Assembly (NCBI GenBank): GCA_001600455.1
Contig: BCKC01000005.1
Span: forward strand, 1,860,001 to 1,924,000
Reading direction: 5' to 3'
Source: Endocalyx cinctus
Lineage: Eukaryota > Ascomycota > Sordariomycetes > Amphisphaeriales > Apiosporaceae
Length of the DNA: 64,000 nucleotides
Position 1 is the first letter of the stretch. Each line of letters begins with the position of its first letter. The position numbers and the translations under genes were made by a program. The notes beneath the pieces were generated by a model, which did not search any database, was not told the origin of the DNA, and was given only the letters and a program-made list of their open reading frames with translations. Positions 1 through 11,167 of the stretch are shown here, piece by piece.

Positions 1-700
1 ATCTGGGAAATGATTGTTTGTGGTGAATCGCGTTACCTTAGAAACACGCATCAGTCAAAAAATAAAAAAAAATAAAAAAAATAAGAGGGAGAAAAATCGA
101 CATCATAGTCGCGATATCAAACGTGTAGCTCCTCAAGTGTTTTAATGTCAGCGCGAAAACGTCAAACCAAATAATAAATTTTCAACTCAGGTACCCAAGT
201 AGCAGCGACAAACGACCGCCTTTGTCACTACACGCCCATTTAAATCTTCAAAGGTTGGGTAGATATGCGAATACATAAAATCACATTCAGACTTCACTTA
301 TGCCAGAAGGGAGACAACAAAGGACGTTAAGAAAGACAAAGATAGGCAACTCAATTCGGACTTTGGGTTTAATTCGGGATAAGCCGTCAGTAGCGAAACC
401 TGAACAATTTCTTTCAGGAAAACGTCGTGCTAGGTTTGCAGATGATTCCTATGAAATCCCAATATGTCTCTTCTTTAGAAATCGCGCATTATTTCGTACG
501 TTGATCTGGTCATATTGTATAAAAGCCGCGATATTCCATTGGGCATCCACCGGACTTGGATTCTTTGCTCGATGCAGTGGGCCATATGATACGGAGGGTA
601 TCCTGTTATCCGGAGGCTTGCCTAAGATACCCTCAAGTTCACGCTTATTGTTGGTCGAAAAATACTCTTGCCTCAGCCATATTCTCTCTTATTCCTACGT
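1..700. other. Gene-free left flank
   Basis: AT-rich sequence with A-rich homopolymer tracts at about 59-83. It lies downstream of the minus-strand PBDC1-type gene and probably includes its 3' UTR. Open frames around 300-819 on the plus strand overlap that gene's last coding exon and its 3' flank and have no family signature. Confidence 0.5.
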
Positions 701-1360
701 TTACTTGGAAGCCTTCTCGGCCTGCGCTTTCTCATATATCCAATCGTTTAGGCCGGCTCGGTTCCGCGCGATCTCAACTGCGTAAAATTGCATTCTCGGT
801 ACTATCCAAGGAAAGTTAGCGGGACATATATCGTGATAGATCTTTAAGGCTTCATACCAAAAATTGTCGTATCTTGCTCGTATTCGACCTTAGGACTTGT
901 CCGTAACATGGTGCCAAAGTTGTAGTCGTCTACCTTCTTCTCGTAAGCCATCAGGAACTTGCGCCACCGCTCCTTTCCGGCTTTGCTCTTCATCTCGTCT
1001 TCTTTAATTGTCTCGGCCGGGTCGAATTCGGGAAAATCTATCTTAAGGTGCTCGAGTATGTCGTCATCCATTCGGGTTAGGCGTAACAGAGAGCCTTTCA
1101 CCTTCTGAAGTATACCCCAGTATGTCTCGAGATGTTGCACAGCTATAAGAAAGTACGCAGGTATTAGCTTAAATATTCGAATTCTTTGCACGCGCATCGT
1201 TACCTTTCACGGCGAATTGCTTCTCGATCTGAAATATCACAGGTTGGTCAGTAAAGCTATAGCACCCAAAAAGGCTTATCGGAGGTTTCTCTTTGAAACT
1301 TACATCCTCTAAATTGTCGGCATTCTCAGCATCAAAGTTCTGGGGAACCGGTGCTGACAT
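701..1360 (-). CDS. PBDC1/YPL225W (Chp1)-type small protein, four exons
   Basis: Orthologue-like to yeast YPL225W and human PBDC1 (Pfam PBDC1, old name 'polysaccharide biosynthesis domain'). The yeast protein has been described as Chp1, a co-translational chaperone for eEF1A; that role is family knowledge, not visible here. Inferred coding exons in transcript order: 1360-1304, 1228-1204, 1142-858 and 801-701 (468 nt, 155 aa; yeast about 146 aa). All junctions are GT-AG and keep phase. Conserved blocks are EKQFAVKAVQHLETYWG across introns 1 and 2, ERWRKFLMAYEKKVDDYNFGT in exon 3, and MQFYAVEIARNRAGLNDWIY in exon 4. Exon 4 is easily missed, because reading through its intron gives a false stop at 844. 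The start at 1360 was chosen because family members begin at this point; an in-frame ATG at 1378 would add six residues. Confidence 0.9.
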
Positions 1361-2265
1361 TTTCATGATTTCCTCCATCTTGACTTGTATTCTTCTCCTT
1401 ATTAATAGATGTTTCCTTATTAAATACGATAGATTTGTGGTGAGGTTGTAGAAGTTAATATTCTAGGTAACTTTTTTTTTTATCAGAATTTCTTACCCCT
1501 CCACTTTAACATCTAAAATCGTCATAATATCAATTAAGCTTTGGAGGGGTATGTAGATTCTAGAAAGCGCGACTATTGTGCTTAAATGCATATTCATTTA
1601 TACCCTGTTTCCATTTAACATATGTAGAAAGTGAAGAGTCCATAGTCGATAGAATCTCTACCCGTAAAGGTAGAGTACTCTGTACAGTCAGAAAAAAAAA
1701 AAAAAACTCAAGATCTTTACAGAGGGAAACCTCGCCCTAAATGAGCACAATGGAAATATACTTCAAGTAGCATGGACCAGTCTAGCGGGGTCATGGTTTG
1801 ACCTTGGAATTGTCTCATACTTCTCACATGTTGTTCAGTATTCCATCAAGCGTGTCAAATGATATGTATGAAGTATCTCGTCGGCTCCGATAATTATAGT
1901 ACAGTATCACTAGAGTCCTAACTTTTGCTTGGACTATCTACATAGTAACTCAATTTCTTTCAAGAGTACATACCCAGACTAGCAGATCGTGGAGTGGGAG
2001 TATACCGTACTCGGCAGACTCGTCGTCTTGTTTATACTCGCTCGGCCCTGAATTTACACCAAGTCTAAAACATAATCCATACAAAGGGATTGAGCCATAG
2101 ATTCAGCGGCGAAAAGTTTAATCTTTAGAAATATAGATTGAAGCGAGATTTATTAGGGTCTTGGTCCCCACGAGTCTCGTACTTCCTAACCATGTTAAAA
2201 ATCTGCAGGTTATTGATCTAGTCCACCAGCGACTCCTCGTCAACACTCGAACGATTGACACCAAC
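1361..2265. promoter_or_regulatory. Divergent intergenic region, PBDC1-type gene / F-box gene
   Basis: About 0.9 kb separates two divergently transcribed genes, so both promoters must lie here. I see homopolymer tracts (T run near 1472, A run near 1689-1705) but no confident TATA or known factor site. Confidence 0.4.
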
Positions 2266-3456
2266 ATGACTGAGTCTTTGTGCTCCAAGGTCATCCAAGG
2301 AGACAAAATCGATAATCGCGATTCGCCAATTTTACAACTGCCAGTGGAGCTGGTTGACCTAATTTACGACCATCTACCGGAAGTAGACGCGGCATGTGCT
2401 AGTCTGACCTGTAAAGCACTATGCTGCATATTTCGGGCCAGAAACAGACGGCGGTTCGAGCCGGACGAACAAAAGACGCTACTCCTCCGCCTTCAAAAGG
2501 ATTCGTGCGACCTATATTACTGTCGCACCTGTAATAAGCTGCGTCGATTTAGTATTGACTTGCAGCATTGCAACTCCTATCGATCCATAGTGCAGCGGCT
2601 AGTCTCAACAGGACCTCGAAAATGCTATAGAGCAGATCGTATGTCATTCGAAGGCAATCAATTCAGGCTCCCATTCTTCGTAGCCTGGCTCGTCACCAAT
2701 TACGCGCTCTTTGGCCCCCAGTACGGCATTCCTCCTTCTTCTCTCGCTTGCCAATTCATTTACGGCGAGCCGGCAATTTGCACCCCAACCAGTAAGGAGA
2801 ACCTGATCGTTCATCAAGAAATATGGGACGCCAGAGTGGTCGATGGCGAGTTGTTCTTGGCCTGTAGGCACAACTTCTTCCCCGCCCCAGGAAAGGCCCG
2901 GATCATTGGGCGAACGATAAACACGAGAGTGGTGTTCCTTTGTCGACACGCCATCGTTAACTCGAGTGAATGGGCCGGGCGTGGTAAGAGTGGGAAGAGA
3001 CGTCGGGTAATAAGTTTGCCTTTCATCCACGACAACTTGCCAAGAGGCCTGATATACCATAGCGCGGGTTCATGTGAATATTGCTTGACTGACTGGGATA
3101 TATGTCTTGAATGGGGGGGGCACAAGAAGGGATGGATACTGAGAACGACATCATATCATCAACTCGGTACGTGCCGCGATCCTTCTGACCCCAAATGGCA
3201 ATCTCTCAGGAGTATGAAGCCAGCTGCCCAACAGCAATTTATACGCAATCCTCATTACGGGGTGAAACGCAGATGCATGGGGGATCAATGGCAGTTTTCG
3301 CCGAACCTGTCACCGGCGGGTTCTGCAGGATACCACACGGGATCGTCAATTCTCGCTTCGTGGGAACGGTGGCTTAAATGGGTCTCGGAGAAGATTCCAC
3401 GAATACTCAATCTCCCTTTCAAGGTCGGGAGAAAGCTAGAGAAAATTATTCAATAA
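2266..3456 (+). CDS. F-box domain protein
   Basis: Single-exon frame of 396 aa from the ATG at 2266; the frame stays open upstream to 2161 but without another ATG. Residues about 21-65 fit an F-box: an L-P-x-E-L-x-D-L-I-Y core, a D-x-A-A-C-A-S-L-T-C-K-A-L segment and an aromatic 'CIF'. F-box proteins bind Skp1 and bring substrates to SCF ubiquitin ligases. No WD40 or LRR substrate-binding repeats are seen. Downstream of the F-box is a C-x2-C pair (YYCRTCNKLRRF) and scattered Cys/His residues, a layout common in large fungal F-box families with unknown targets. Codon use is less biased than in the kelch and GH62 genes. An eight-G run at 3113-3120 lies inside the frame and is a possible sequencing-indel site. 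The substrate cannot be inferred. Confidence 0.75.
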   Translation: MTESLCSKVIQGDKIDNRDSPILQLPVELVDLIYDHLPEVDAACASLTCKALCCIFRARNRRRFEPDEQKTLLLRLQKDSCDLYYCRTCNKLRRFSIDLQHCNSYRSIVQRLVSTGPRKCYRADRMSFEGNQFRLPFFVAWLVTNYALFGPQYGIPPSSLACQFIYGEPAICTPTSKENLIVHQEIWDARVVDGELFLACRHNFFPAPGKARIIGRTINTRVVFLCRHAIVNSSEWAGRGKSGKRRRVISLPFIHDNLPRGLIYHSAGSCEYCLTDWDICLEWGGHKKGWILRTTSYHQLGTCRDPSDPKWQSLRSMKPAAQQQFIRNPHYGVKRRCMGDQWQFSPNLSPAGSAGYHTGSSILASWERWLKWVSEKIPRILNLPFKVGRKLEKIIQ

Positions 3457-3850
3457 TAGCTAAACATTTTAGCCTATGGACATAGGTATAAAATCTAACT
3501 CTCCACTCGTATATCATCATCTTGCTGTCCTTTTTCTTCGCGCGCGCGAGTGTTCAATCGTGATTCTATTTAATCTTATATCCCTGCAACGACGTGGCCT
3601 GGACCTTTTAGACCTGTGCCACACACGTTCGTTATAGTGGTTCTTTAGGGGGTCATTGCTCTTCAAGCCCAGTCGAGAAAATTCAGCGAATTGTTTTAAA
3701 TCCACGTAACATGAAGTAGATAAAAAAGATTTTGATAATTACGAGGAAAAGAGATAGCGGTGAGATAATTACGTAGAAGTGCTAGGTTAGTTATTATATA
3801 ATTAAAGAGTGTCGTCATTGTATACTACTTATTATAGGTAAGTAATTACT

Positions 3851-4064
3851 TACGGAGTAAGTCCACTACACTATCCATAGGTAAGTAGTAGACCGTAGGT
3901 AAACACAAGGGTACTAATATTGGTGGACAATACTCCGTACAGAGGACTCCGTACAGTAATTACCTGCTATACGGATACTCCGTCGTAGTATATATAAATG
4001 ATGAACAACCCGGAGAATAAATCCAACCCTTTTTACATTGAATCTTTTTACACGGTACGGAGTA
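3851..4064. repeat. Cluster of TACGGAGTA / TACTCCGTA motifs
   Basis: Exact copies of the 9-mer on either strand start at 3851, 3931 and 4056, with near copies around 3946 and 3977. The same motif recurs elsewhere in intergenic DNA of this window (16934, 17025, 17311, 31253, 31386). No exact copy was noticed inside a coding exon. Confidence 0.7.
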
Positions 4065-4454
4065 TATGCTATCTTTATCCTGAGTGGATTCAATAATGCA
4101 TTTCAGTGGTCTGAGAGCCTGGGCGTCCTGGATAGTGCTGTCACGTGTACCTATAAAGAGACACTCTCGAACGGACCTACGTCCAGTAGGTGGATCTTTG
4201 GATTTTGTTGTAATTGTTGTAATTGTTGTGATACGATAACATAAGCTAGCCAACGAACAAGCTTCAGTTAATGAGCTGCATCTATCTGAATGGAGTCTGA
4301 ATGACAGCAAATAATATCATTATACTATTTATACGGTCGGTCGAGATTTACCCCAGACGGTACTTGATTCTTTTTTATTACTCGCGTAAATATCGAGGAA
4401 GGAAAAAAGCTTACCATTAACTTTGCTAAAGAAGTTGGATTCTCAATAAACCCA

Positions 4455-4545
4455 TATTTACTACTACTATATCATGCATCATACCTATACTACTCGTATA
4501 CTACTTACCTATACTACTTATACTACCTATAATACTACAGTATTT
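4455..4545. repeat. TAC/TAT-rich low-complexity tract
   Basis: About 90 bp built from irregular TACTA and TATACTAC units. It has no coding capacity and looks like a degenerate simple repeat. Confidence 0.7.
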
Positions 4546-5185
4546 AAATATACTAGTTCTATAACTCCCCCCCAAAAATATCCCCTTTTTTTTTTCCCAC
4601 GTTAAAAAGGGTATAACAGAAAACTTAAGTTTATAACAATACTTATATATACTTAAAGAACAGGAAAATCTCACCTGATCAATTAAAAAGTAAAATATTA
4701 CAAGTGTTTACAAGATCACGAAAGCTTCATCTCAAATACTGAAATATTTTACCACACTACAAAAAATTATTACTATAATTACCTTGTACCCTCTTCTAAC
4801 ATCTGACATACTTTGCACCCCCTTGCTTGAACTTTGACCCTATTTCAGTATCAACCTATGTTTTAAGTTGGCTTTTTTTGGAGTGATGTCCCTTACAATC
4901 TACTATGTGTCTGATCCAATAATTCCCAAACCATAGGACCTAAGACAACTCACAGCCTACTTTATCACTTAAGCTCTACCGACCACCTAACCAATATATT
5001 CAACCAACTTTTACGTTTCATGACTTTTTATCCTTATTATCTTAAAAGCGAGAGCGACAGTCGGGTCAAAACTTTGTCGACGCCTTCAAGCATCCCGTCT
5101 AGAGCTATGCATGCGACCACACTATTAACCCCGCCGATAGAACCCTGAACCCAACCCTAATAAATACACTTTTCTCCCTAAAATC

Positions 5186-6724
5186 ATGGCCGATAATACG
5201 AGATCACCCACGTCTAATAGAGCTAGAACTATGCGTTCACAGAAGATTGTAGATTCTTCATCGGAACAACTCGAAGCTTTAGATCGGCCGACCCCGATTC
5301 GAAGTCATACTCCAGGCCATTTATCAACCAAGAGCCAGGGCGGTAGTGCCAACTCGAGCTCGAGCAGACGAAAAAATTCAGAATCCTCCATACGCCAACG
5401 ATCACAGTCCGTAACGACGAAAGGCGCGTCGGCGTACCCTTCTCCACCATCATCCAATCCGAGTATACCGAGCCTTACCCTGAGACGAAATGCGGACGAC
5501 CAGCAGGCTGGATCGTCTACCGAAGGATTAATCCCCGATCCCGAAGCTCGACGCCCGACGAATATACGTAGCACTTCGGCCATTCACGGAAAGACGTCGC
5601 TCCTCTCCATCGCCGCCTCGGCCGCCCCCCGAAAATCGCCCCTCCCGCCGCGTGCGAAGGGCCCGTATATACCTTTCCCGGCGCTCCAGGACCCGAAAAC
5701 GGCGGTGGACGTGCCGGCGGCCCCGTCTTCGGGGATGTACTGGTCGCGGGCGCTCACGTCGGGGGTGCCGCACACGCCGCTGCGCGCGCACACGATGACG
5801 CTGGTGGGGAGCCAGATCTTCGTGTTCGGGGGCTGCGACTCGCGGGCTTGCTTCAACGAGCTGTACGTGCTCGACGCCGACTCGTTCCACTGGAGCACGC
5901 CGCACGTGTCGGGCGAGATACCGAAGCCGCTGCGGGCCATGACGTGCACGGCGATGGGAAAGAAGCTCATCATCTTCGGCGGCGGCGACGGCCCTTCGTA
6001 CTACAACGACGTCTACGTGCTCGACACGGTCAACTTTCGGTGGTACAAGCCGCGCGTCGGCGGCGACCGGTCCCCCTCGCCGCGGCGGGCCCACACGGCT
6101 TGTTTATACAAGAACGGCATCTACGTCTTCGGCGGCGGCGACGGCGTCCGCGCGCTCAACGACATATGGCGGCTCGACGTGACCGACGTGCACAAGATGA
6201 GCTGGAAGCTGGTCTCGAGCCCGTCGACGAGCGACACGACGCCCGGAAAGGACGGGAGCGCGGCCGGGCGGCCGCGCGCGCGCGGGTACCACACGGCCAA
6301 CATGGTGGGCAACAAGCTCATCATCTACGGCGGGTCCGACGGCGGCGAGTGCTTCAACGACGTGTGGGTGTACGACGTCGAGGCGGGCGGCTGGAAGGGC
6401 GTCAACATACCCGTCACCTTTCGGCGGCTCTCGCACACGTCCACCATCGTCGGCTCGTACCTGTTCATCGTGGGCGGCCACGACGGCACCGAGTACGCGA
6501 ACGACGTGCTCCTCCTCAACCTCGTCACCATGACCTGGGACAAGCGCCGGATCTACGGCATGCCCCCGAGCGGGCGCGGCTACCACGGCACCATCCTGTA
6601 CGACAGCCGGCTCATCGTCACCGGCGGCTTCGACGGGAACGAGGTCTTCAGCGAGGTCTGGATCCTCGAGCTGGCCGTTCACGCTTATTATTCGCAGATC
6701 AGCCATTTTACGATCGACGTTTAA
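5186..6724 (+). CDS. Kelch-repeat beta-propeller protein
   Basis: Single-exon 512-aa protein. Residues 1 to about 175 are Ser/Pro/Arg-rich and predicted disordered. From about 180 to 500 there are six kelch-type units, each with hydrophobic residues then GG (VFGGCDS, IFGGGDG, VFGGGDG, IYGGSDG, IVGGHDG, VTGGFDG), followed by an N-D-V/L-Y/W-x-L/Y-D strand. The C-terminus ELAVHAYYSQISHFTIDV is distinctive and, from memory, shared by fungal orthologues; no enzyme motif is present. Kelch propellers are protein-interaction scaffolds; the partner is unknown. The propeller half (about 5630-6700) is strikingly GC-rich with G/C at most third positions, unlike the N-terminal third and the AT-rich flanks. 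That creates long spurious frames on both strands, which I discard. A second, BTB-containing kelch protein occurs at 28.6-31.0 kb. Confidence 0.88.
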   Translation: MADNTRSPTSNRARTMRSQKIVDSSSEQLEALDRPTPIRSHTPGHLSTKSQGGSANSSSSRRKNSESSIRQRSQSVTTKGASAYPSPPSSNPSIPSLTLRRNADDQQAGSSTEGLIPDPEARRPTNIRSTSAIHGKTSLLSIAASAAPRKSPLPPRAKGPYIPFPALQDPKTAVDVPAAPSSGMYWSRALTSGVPHTPLRAHTMTLVGSQIFVFGGCDSRACFNELYVLDADSFHWSTPHVSGEIPKPLRAMTCTAMGKKLIIFGGGDGPSYYNDVYVLDTVNFRWYKPRVGGDRSPSPRRAHTACLYKNGIYVFGGGDGVRALNDIWRLDVTDVHKMSWKLVSSPSTSDTTPGKDGSAAGRPRARGYHTANMVGNKLIIYGGSDGGECFNDVWVYDVEAGGWKGVNIPVTFRRLSHTSTIVGSYLFIVGGHDGTEYANDVLLLNLVTMTWDKRRIYGMPPSGRGYHGTILYDSRLIVTGGFDGNEVFSEVWILELAVHAYYSQISHFTIDV

Positions 6725-7984
6725 AAAAAAGAAAATTAAAAATTAAAACATAGTTTTATCTATAATTATGTGGTCTTTTCCGCGTACCCGTTACCCCAAT
6801 TTATATTAAATAATGGGAATAAAATAGAGAAAGATGGAGCATAGTACGAAATAGCATTGCTGCTGCGTGTATGCGCGTGCGTATGTACGAGTGGGATCAT
6901 AATCTACTTGTTTCCTTTTTATGCATGCCCTACCCTCGAGAAACAGGGGGAGGTTCAACAAATAAGACGAGGCGGGAAGAAAAGGAAAATAGAAGAAGAG
7001 AAAAGAAAGAAAGTTGATTCATAAGATAAAGGAGTGTGTGAAAAGTTTTCGATGAGGACAAATCATTATATCTATCGGTCTGATCGAAAGGCTCATCACA
7101 CTTCATATACATATATATAGACAGTAAACAGTGTTGGGAGGGAGATCTTTGATTGACGATTATTATTATTTCTACTTTTTGGTTGCCGGTCAAAAAGGAA
7201 GGGGGAGTCACAAAGGAGGAGTTGGTTGATAAGGATGATAATACCTGGGAAATCGATGGGTGAAAAAAGCGATATCGAGTCGAGATTTTATAGGAGACAT
7301 TATACTTTTAGTTAAAGGTCCAAGTTTTACTAATGATTTAATTGATTTAATTATCTGAATTTTTCCAGAAAAAGCATATAGAGAAGGAAAAATATTTCCA
7401 TCTATTATTCTATAGGGTTTCAATGATTTCTTTCTTTTGCTCTCTTTTTTTCCCACCATTCTTCATCATACCGCAAGCAACGCTCCACCGAATCCTATCT
7501 TCCCCGTTTATCCGGATGTCCCATTTTTTGGTCTTGATTTCTCCCCAAGGGTAACTTTACACACGATGAACCAAAAGAAGAAAAAGATAAGGAAACAATC
7601 GCTAGAGGAGAGTGAAGGGGAAATCAAAGCGTCTCGCAAAAAAAGGGGGAAACCCAAATATAAAGATTCAAGAACGCCTGACACCGGCGCCTCCAAATGC
7701 AATCGTCTCTATACAAATGCAGTCGAGAATTTCAGATGACGTGTGCTTTTTTTTTGTTTCGTGTTTGAAATGCATCCTTCGAATAAAACCGTCCCTTTTC
7801 CTTTAATTTTTCCCCCGCCCGTCCCGGTAAGAAGCATTGTCGTTTTTGGTTGATTGGTTGATGAAGGGTATGACGAGCGGATAGATAGGTATGTTGTATA
7901 TGTATGTATAAAGAGAATTAGAGAAGGGGTAAAAGTCTTTTGTCTTTCTTTTTTTTTTCTTTCTGTCCCCTTTTTGTCTTCATT
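6725..7984. other. Convergent 3' region, kelch gene / Rcf2 gene
   Basis: About 1.26 kb between two converging genes; probably their 3' UTRs and terminators. There are pyrimidine-rich and purine-rich tracts (around 6960-7020 and 7930-7980). Short open frames here look like chance. Confidence 0.5.
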
Positions 7985-8731
7985 TTACTGCGCCTTCTTC
8001 TCGGCTTCACCCGTCGATTGTTTCTGCCTTTCCTGCACCTGTTCCCTCTGCTCCTTCTGGGCTTTCATGCGCCGCTCCTCCGCGGCGACCATGTCCATCC
8101 AAAGGTCCTGACCCTGGTACTCCTCGCGGTGGACGCGCTTCTCGATGATCTTCTTGTGCTCGGGGTCGTCCGGGTCGAGGACCTTGACGGTCTCCCACCG
8201 ACCTTTACCCTGTCTCGCGTCCGAGGTCTCGAGGGCGGCGGTGGCGATCAGGACGGCCAGCGTTAAAGTCTGGGCGTAGACTCGGGCCTGGACGAGCTTC
8301 TGGCTGGTGGTGAGGTACCTGTTGCGGCCGACCATGGCGAGCGCGATGCCGACGGAGGCGACCCAGCTGCCGAAGACGATGGAGTACCGGTTCGCCTGGC
8401 CCCAGGTCATGAGGCGCTGCGAGGCCGTCTCCTGGGACTGGATCATCTCGCGCGCGCGCGTCGACTCGTCCTTGTAGAAGTTCATCGGGTTGTTGCGCTT
8501 GTGGAAGTCGTTCGAGAACCGCTCGGCGTTCACGATGGCGCCGAAGGTGCCGGCCGAGGAGACCAGGAAGGTGCGGAAGGGGATCGTCAGCCCGCGGAAG
8601 GCCGGGTATCGTCGCGACGCGAGGACCACGCCCGCCATGCCCGTCGCGATGCCCAGACTGCCGCCTATAAACCCGCCTTGCAACACGGCGTTGTAGTGCG
8701 CCTTTTCTTCTTCGGGTGATATAACTTTCAT
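7985..8731 (-). CDS. Respiratory supercomplex factor 2-type HIG1 domain protein
   Basis: A 248-aa protein with the layout of fungal Rcf2, an inner-membrane protein that associates with cytochrome c oxidase and III-IV supercomplexes. An N-terminal half has two hydrophobic segments (about residues 18-40 and 50-68). A HIG1 domain follows at about 95-170 with two membrane segments. Between them QKLVQARVYAQ matches the HIG1 signature Q-x3-(R/H)-x-R-x3-Q except that Q replaces the first basic residue. The C-terminal 70 residues are charged and probably coiled coil (QKEQREQVQERQKQ). Single exon, ATG at 8731. The coding region is GC-rich relative to its flanks. Rcf1-type proteins are shorter and have only the HIG1 domain, so Rcf2 is preferred. 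Confidence 0.87.
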   Translation of the reverse strand: MKVISPEEEKAHYNAVLQGGFIGGSLGIATGMAGVVLASRRYPAFRGLTIPFRTFLVSSAGTFGAIVNAERFSNDFHKRNNPMNFYKDESTRAREMIQSQETASQRLMTWGQANRYSIVFGSWVASVGIALAMVGRNRYLTTSQKLVQARVYAQTLTLAVLIATAALETSDARQGKGRWETVKVLDPDDPEHKKIIEKRVHREEYQGQDLWMDMVAAEERRMKAQKEQREQVQERQKQSTGEAEKKAQ

Positions 8732-9916
8732 GTTTGCGACTTTTTTGTGGTTGTTATTATTATCGTTTATAGAGGATGTATTATTGTTTGTTCTTTTTCG
8801 TCTTCTAGTTCTTTATTTCTATTGTATGCGTGTATGAGATGTATATCTTGATATGGATATACTGATAATTAATTGTCGATTAGAGTGGTAACTGCTTTGT
8901 TTATGGGGATAGTTCAGCTTATTAAGTGAGTGCTTTTTTTTTTCCCCTACCCGTGACCTAGGATGAGAAGAACTAGAATGGTGCGATTGAATGATACGAT
9001 AGTAATCCTTCTGGTCCGAGGGGATCGGCCTCGTTAAAATAAAAATCAAAATAGAATAAGACAAAAAAAAACTTTTCTCTATGATTCTTGAGCTGAGTAA
9101 TAAACCATACAGAAAAAAAAAACAGATCAGGAGAAAGAAATTGTCGGTATCTGATTCACGAAAGAATTAATTGCCCAAGAAATTTTACATGATGTAATCC
9201 ATGAAAAACGTAAATGGTACGATGGAGAACTTCAAAGGCCACTTTTTGACGGTTATCCCCTCTGCCTTCTGAAGCCGAGTTAAATCCGGCGTATATTTTT
9301 ATTCATTGACGGTCCTTTTACAACTGATAATTCTTTTAACAGCTGTTTATAGATCTCTTATCCCTATTCTCGCCGTTTGCTCGGTTCCGCTTCGGGATTT
9401 GCTTGTTAGTATATTACACTATGAAAAATACCCAACAGCCCTGAAGAAACCCTGGAAGAACCCTGAAAGGAACCCTTTAAAGAAATATCTCACGTGTTTA
9501 GTCTACTTTTTATCGGCGTTCGCCGTCTATTATATGCATTACACAATACGTAGTACCCCTTGAATAAAGCGATGCGTAATAATGCAATTCTTTTTCTTTT
9601 TCATTCTTTCTTAGTCAAATGCCATACTTCCTCGGAGATTCTATATTTACTTCATAACATCTCAATGTCAACTTCTCCGTCATTTTTTTTAAGGTGAAAG
9701 CTCGGTATTAGAACTTACCGGTATAACATTCACATTCATCCTAGGTTAATCGTTATTAGCCTGTTTATACGACCACCAACCCCGAGAAGAAGGTATGAAT
9801 CGTCCTAGATCTCTAAGACTATTCAAGTATTCTCCTTTTCAGATACCATCAAAATACCTATTATGAAACCAACACCTTGCATTACCTGAAGAATCAAGGT
9901 AGGGAATCATAAATGC

Positions 9917-9931
9917 TTAGGGTTAGGGTAA
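9917..9931 (+). repeat. Interstitial telomere-like TTAGGG pair
   Basis: Two perfect TTAGGG units followed by TAA. It is too short to mark a telomere fusion; it could be a Tbf1/Rap1-type site or chance. Confidence 0.35.
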
Positions 9932-11167
9932 TTTACTCGTTAGCCATTGCAATTACAGAGACAGGGAAACACGGTGAAATTAACCAACGTGAATCTCCAA
10001 CCCCCGACGGGATAGCCGTTGGTCTACAATGAATGCAAATATACAATTGAAACAGCTGACTTTTGCTTCAAACGAGGCTTATATATACGGAAACGGACAT
10101 CTTCAGCTGAGAGGCGAATACAGGGGTATGTGAGCGCACTGGCTGCGTCCAGCCCACCGGTGACTATTCTGAATTTACACACCCACATAACTACATAGCC
10201 TATTTCTATAGCGAGTAACCGTGCCACTGCTACCATATCTATATATACTACGATCTGCTTCGATGCCGGGCAGGTTGTGCCTAAGTACTCGCAAATCCAA
10301 TACGCATGTGTACCGAGTGACGGGTACCGCGTCGTAACTGAAATACCGAGACACATCATACTACTACTTCCCTACATATATGTACGCATAGTTCTAGATA
10401 GGCACATACATATATCTCCACCCCTCCTGACATTTCCCTGACCCGAACAGAACGTAAATCTGGTAGGCGGAATCGGATGAACCAAGATTTTCTATTTGAG
10501 ATCCCGCTGTTCTAGAACTATTGCGCAGTATATATTGTAGTATATGGCGACAAGATTTCCGGATTCTCAAATAGTGTTTTATGTCGTATGCAATTCCACC
10601 CTGCTATTTACCGAATTGGTATTAATGCCAAGCTATCATTCTTCCCGCTTTTCTAATAACTGGAAGACAATAGGCCAAAAGGACCGCTTAGAAACATTTG
10701 GTTACGAAGACTCTCCTCTTCAATTCCATCGAGTAAACTCGCGTTAATCATCGATGGCGTTAATCTAAGCGAGCCTTTCTAAATTCTAAGCGAGCTTTTT
10801 TGACATACGTTATTGGCGGAATCATTTTATCGACGAGACCAAGGATGTCCCCAACAACTTGGAGTTACGCAGCTTTTCTATTGTATATATGTGAAGCTCG
10901 GTTTGTCGTATATAAATAAGTGGCAAGGGGGTATTACTGTAACTAAGTGGGGGTGGCTCCAGATTCTTGTCACACTGGTACTTGCTTCCCCTGAATTTTA
11001 ATTCTTTAATGCGCCCAAACTGAAGGAAAAGCCGTGCAAAAAAGGTAATCGTATGAAATAATGCTACAATTTTCATCCGGTATATTCTTACCTTACCTTT
11101 TGCCTTTTTCTAGGCATATTCAAGTTTTAATAAGATGCACGCTTTTCAAATTTGTGACCACCGGATG

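Larger units (their letters stand above)
3457..5185. other. AT-rich intergenic region with short-repeat clusters
   Basis: About 1.7 kb without a recognisable gene. It holds a cluster of the 9-mer TACGGAGTA and its complement (3851-4064), TAC-rich low-complexity DNA (4455-4545), several homopolymers, and a degenerate AACCC series at 5141-5160 just upstream of the next ATG. Confidence 0.6.

Noticed and set aside
300..819. Plus-strand open frames of 161 and 87 codons
   Set aside because: They lie antisense to the last exon and 3' flank of the PBDC1-type gene and show no family motif.
5848..6753. Long Arg/His-rich frame inside the kelch gene, and minus-strand frames at 5528-6706
   Set aside because: Frame shadows of GC-rich coding DNA; composition is low-complexity and the kelch frame is clearly the real one.
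10024..10359. 111-codon minus-strand frame with ATG
   Set aside because: No homologous motif, no flanking splice logic, AT-rich setting; consistent with chance.
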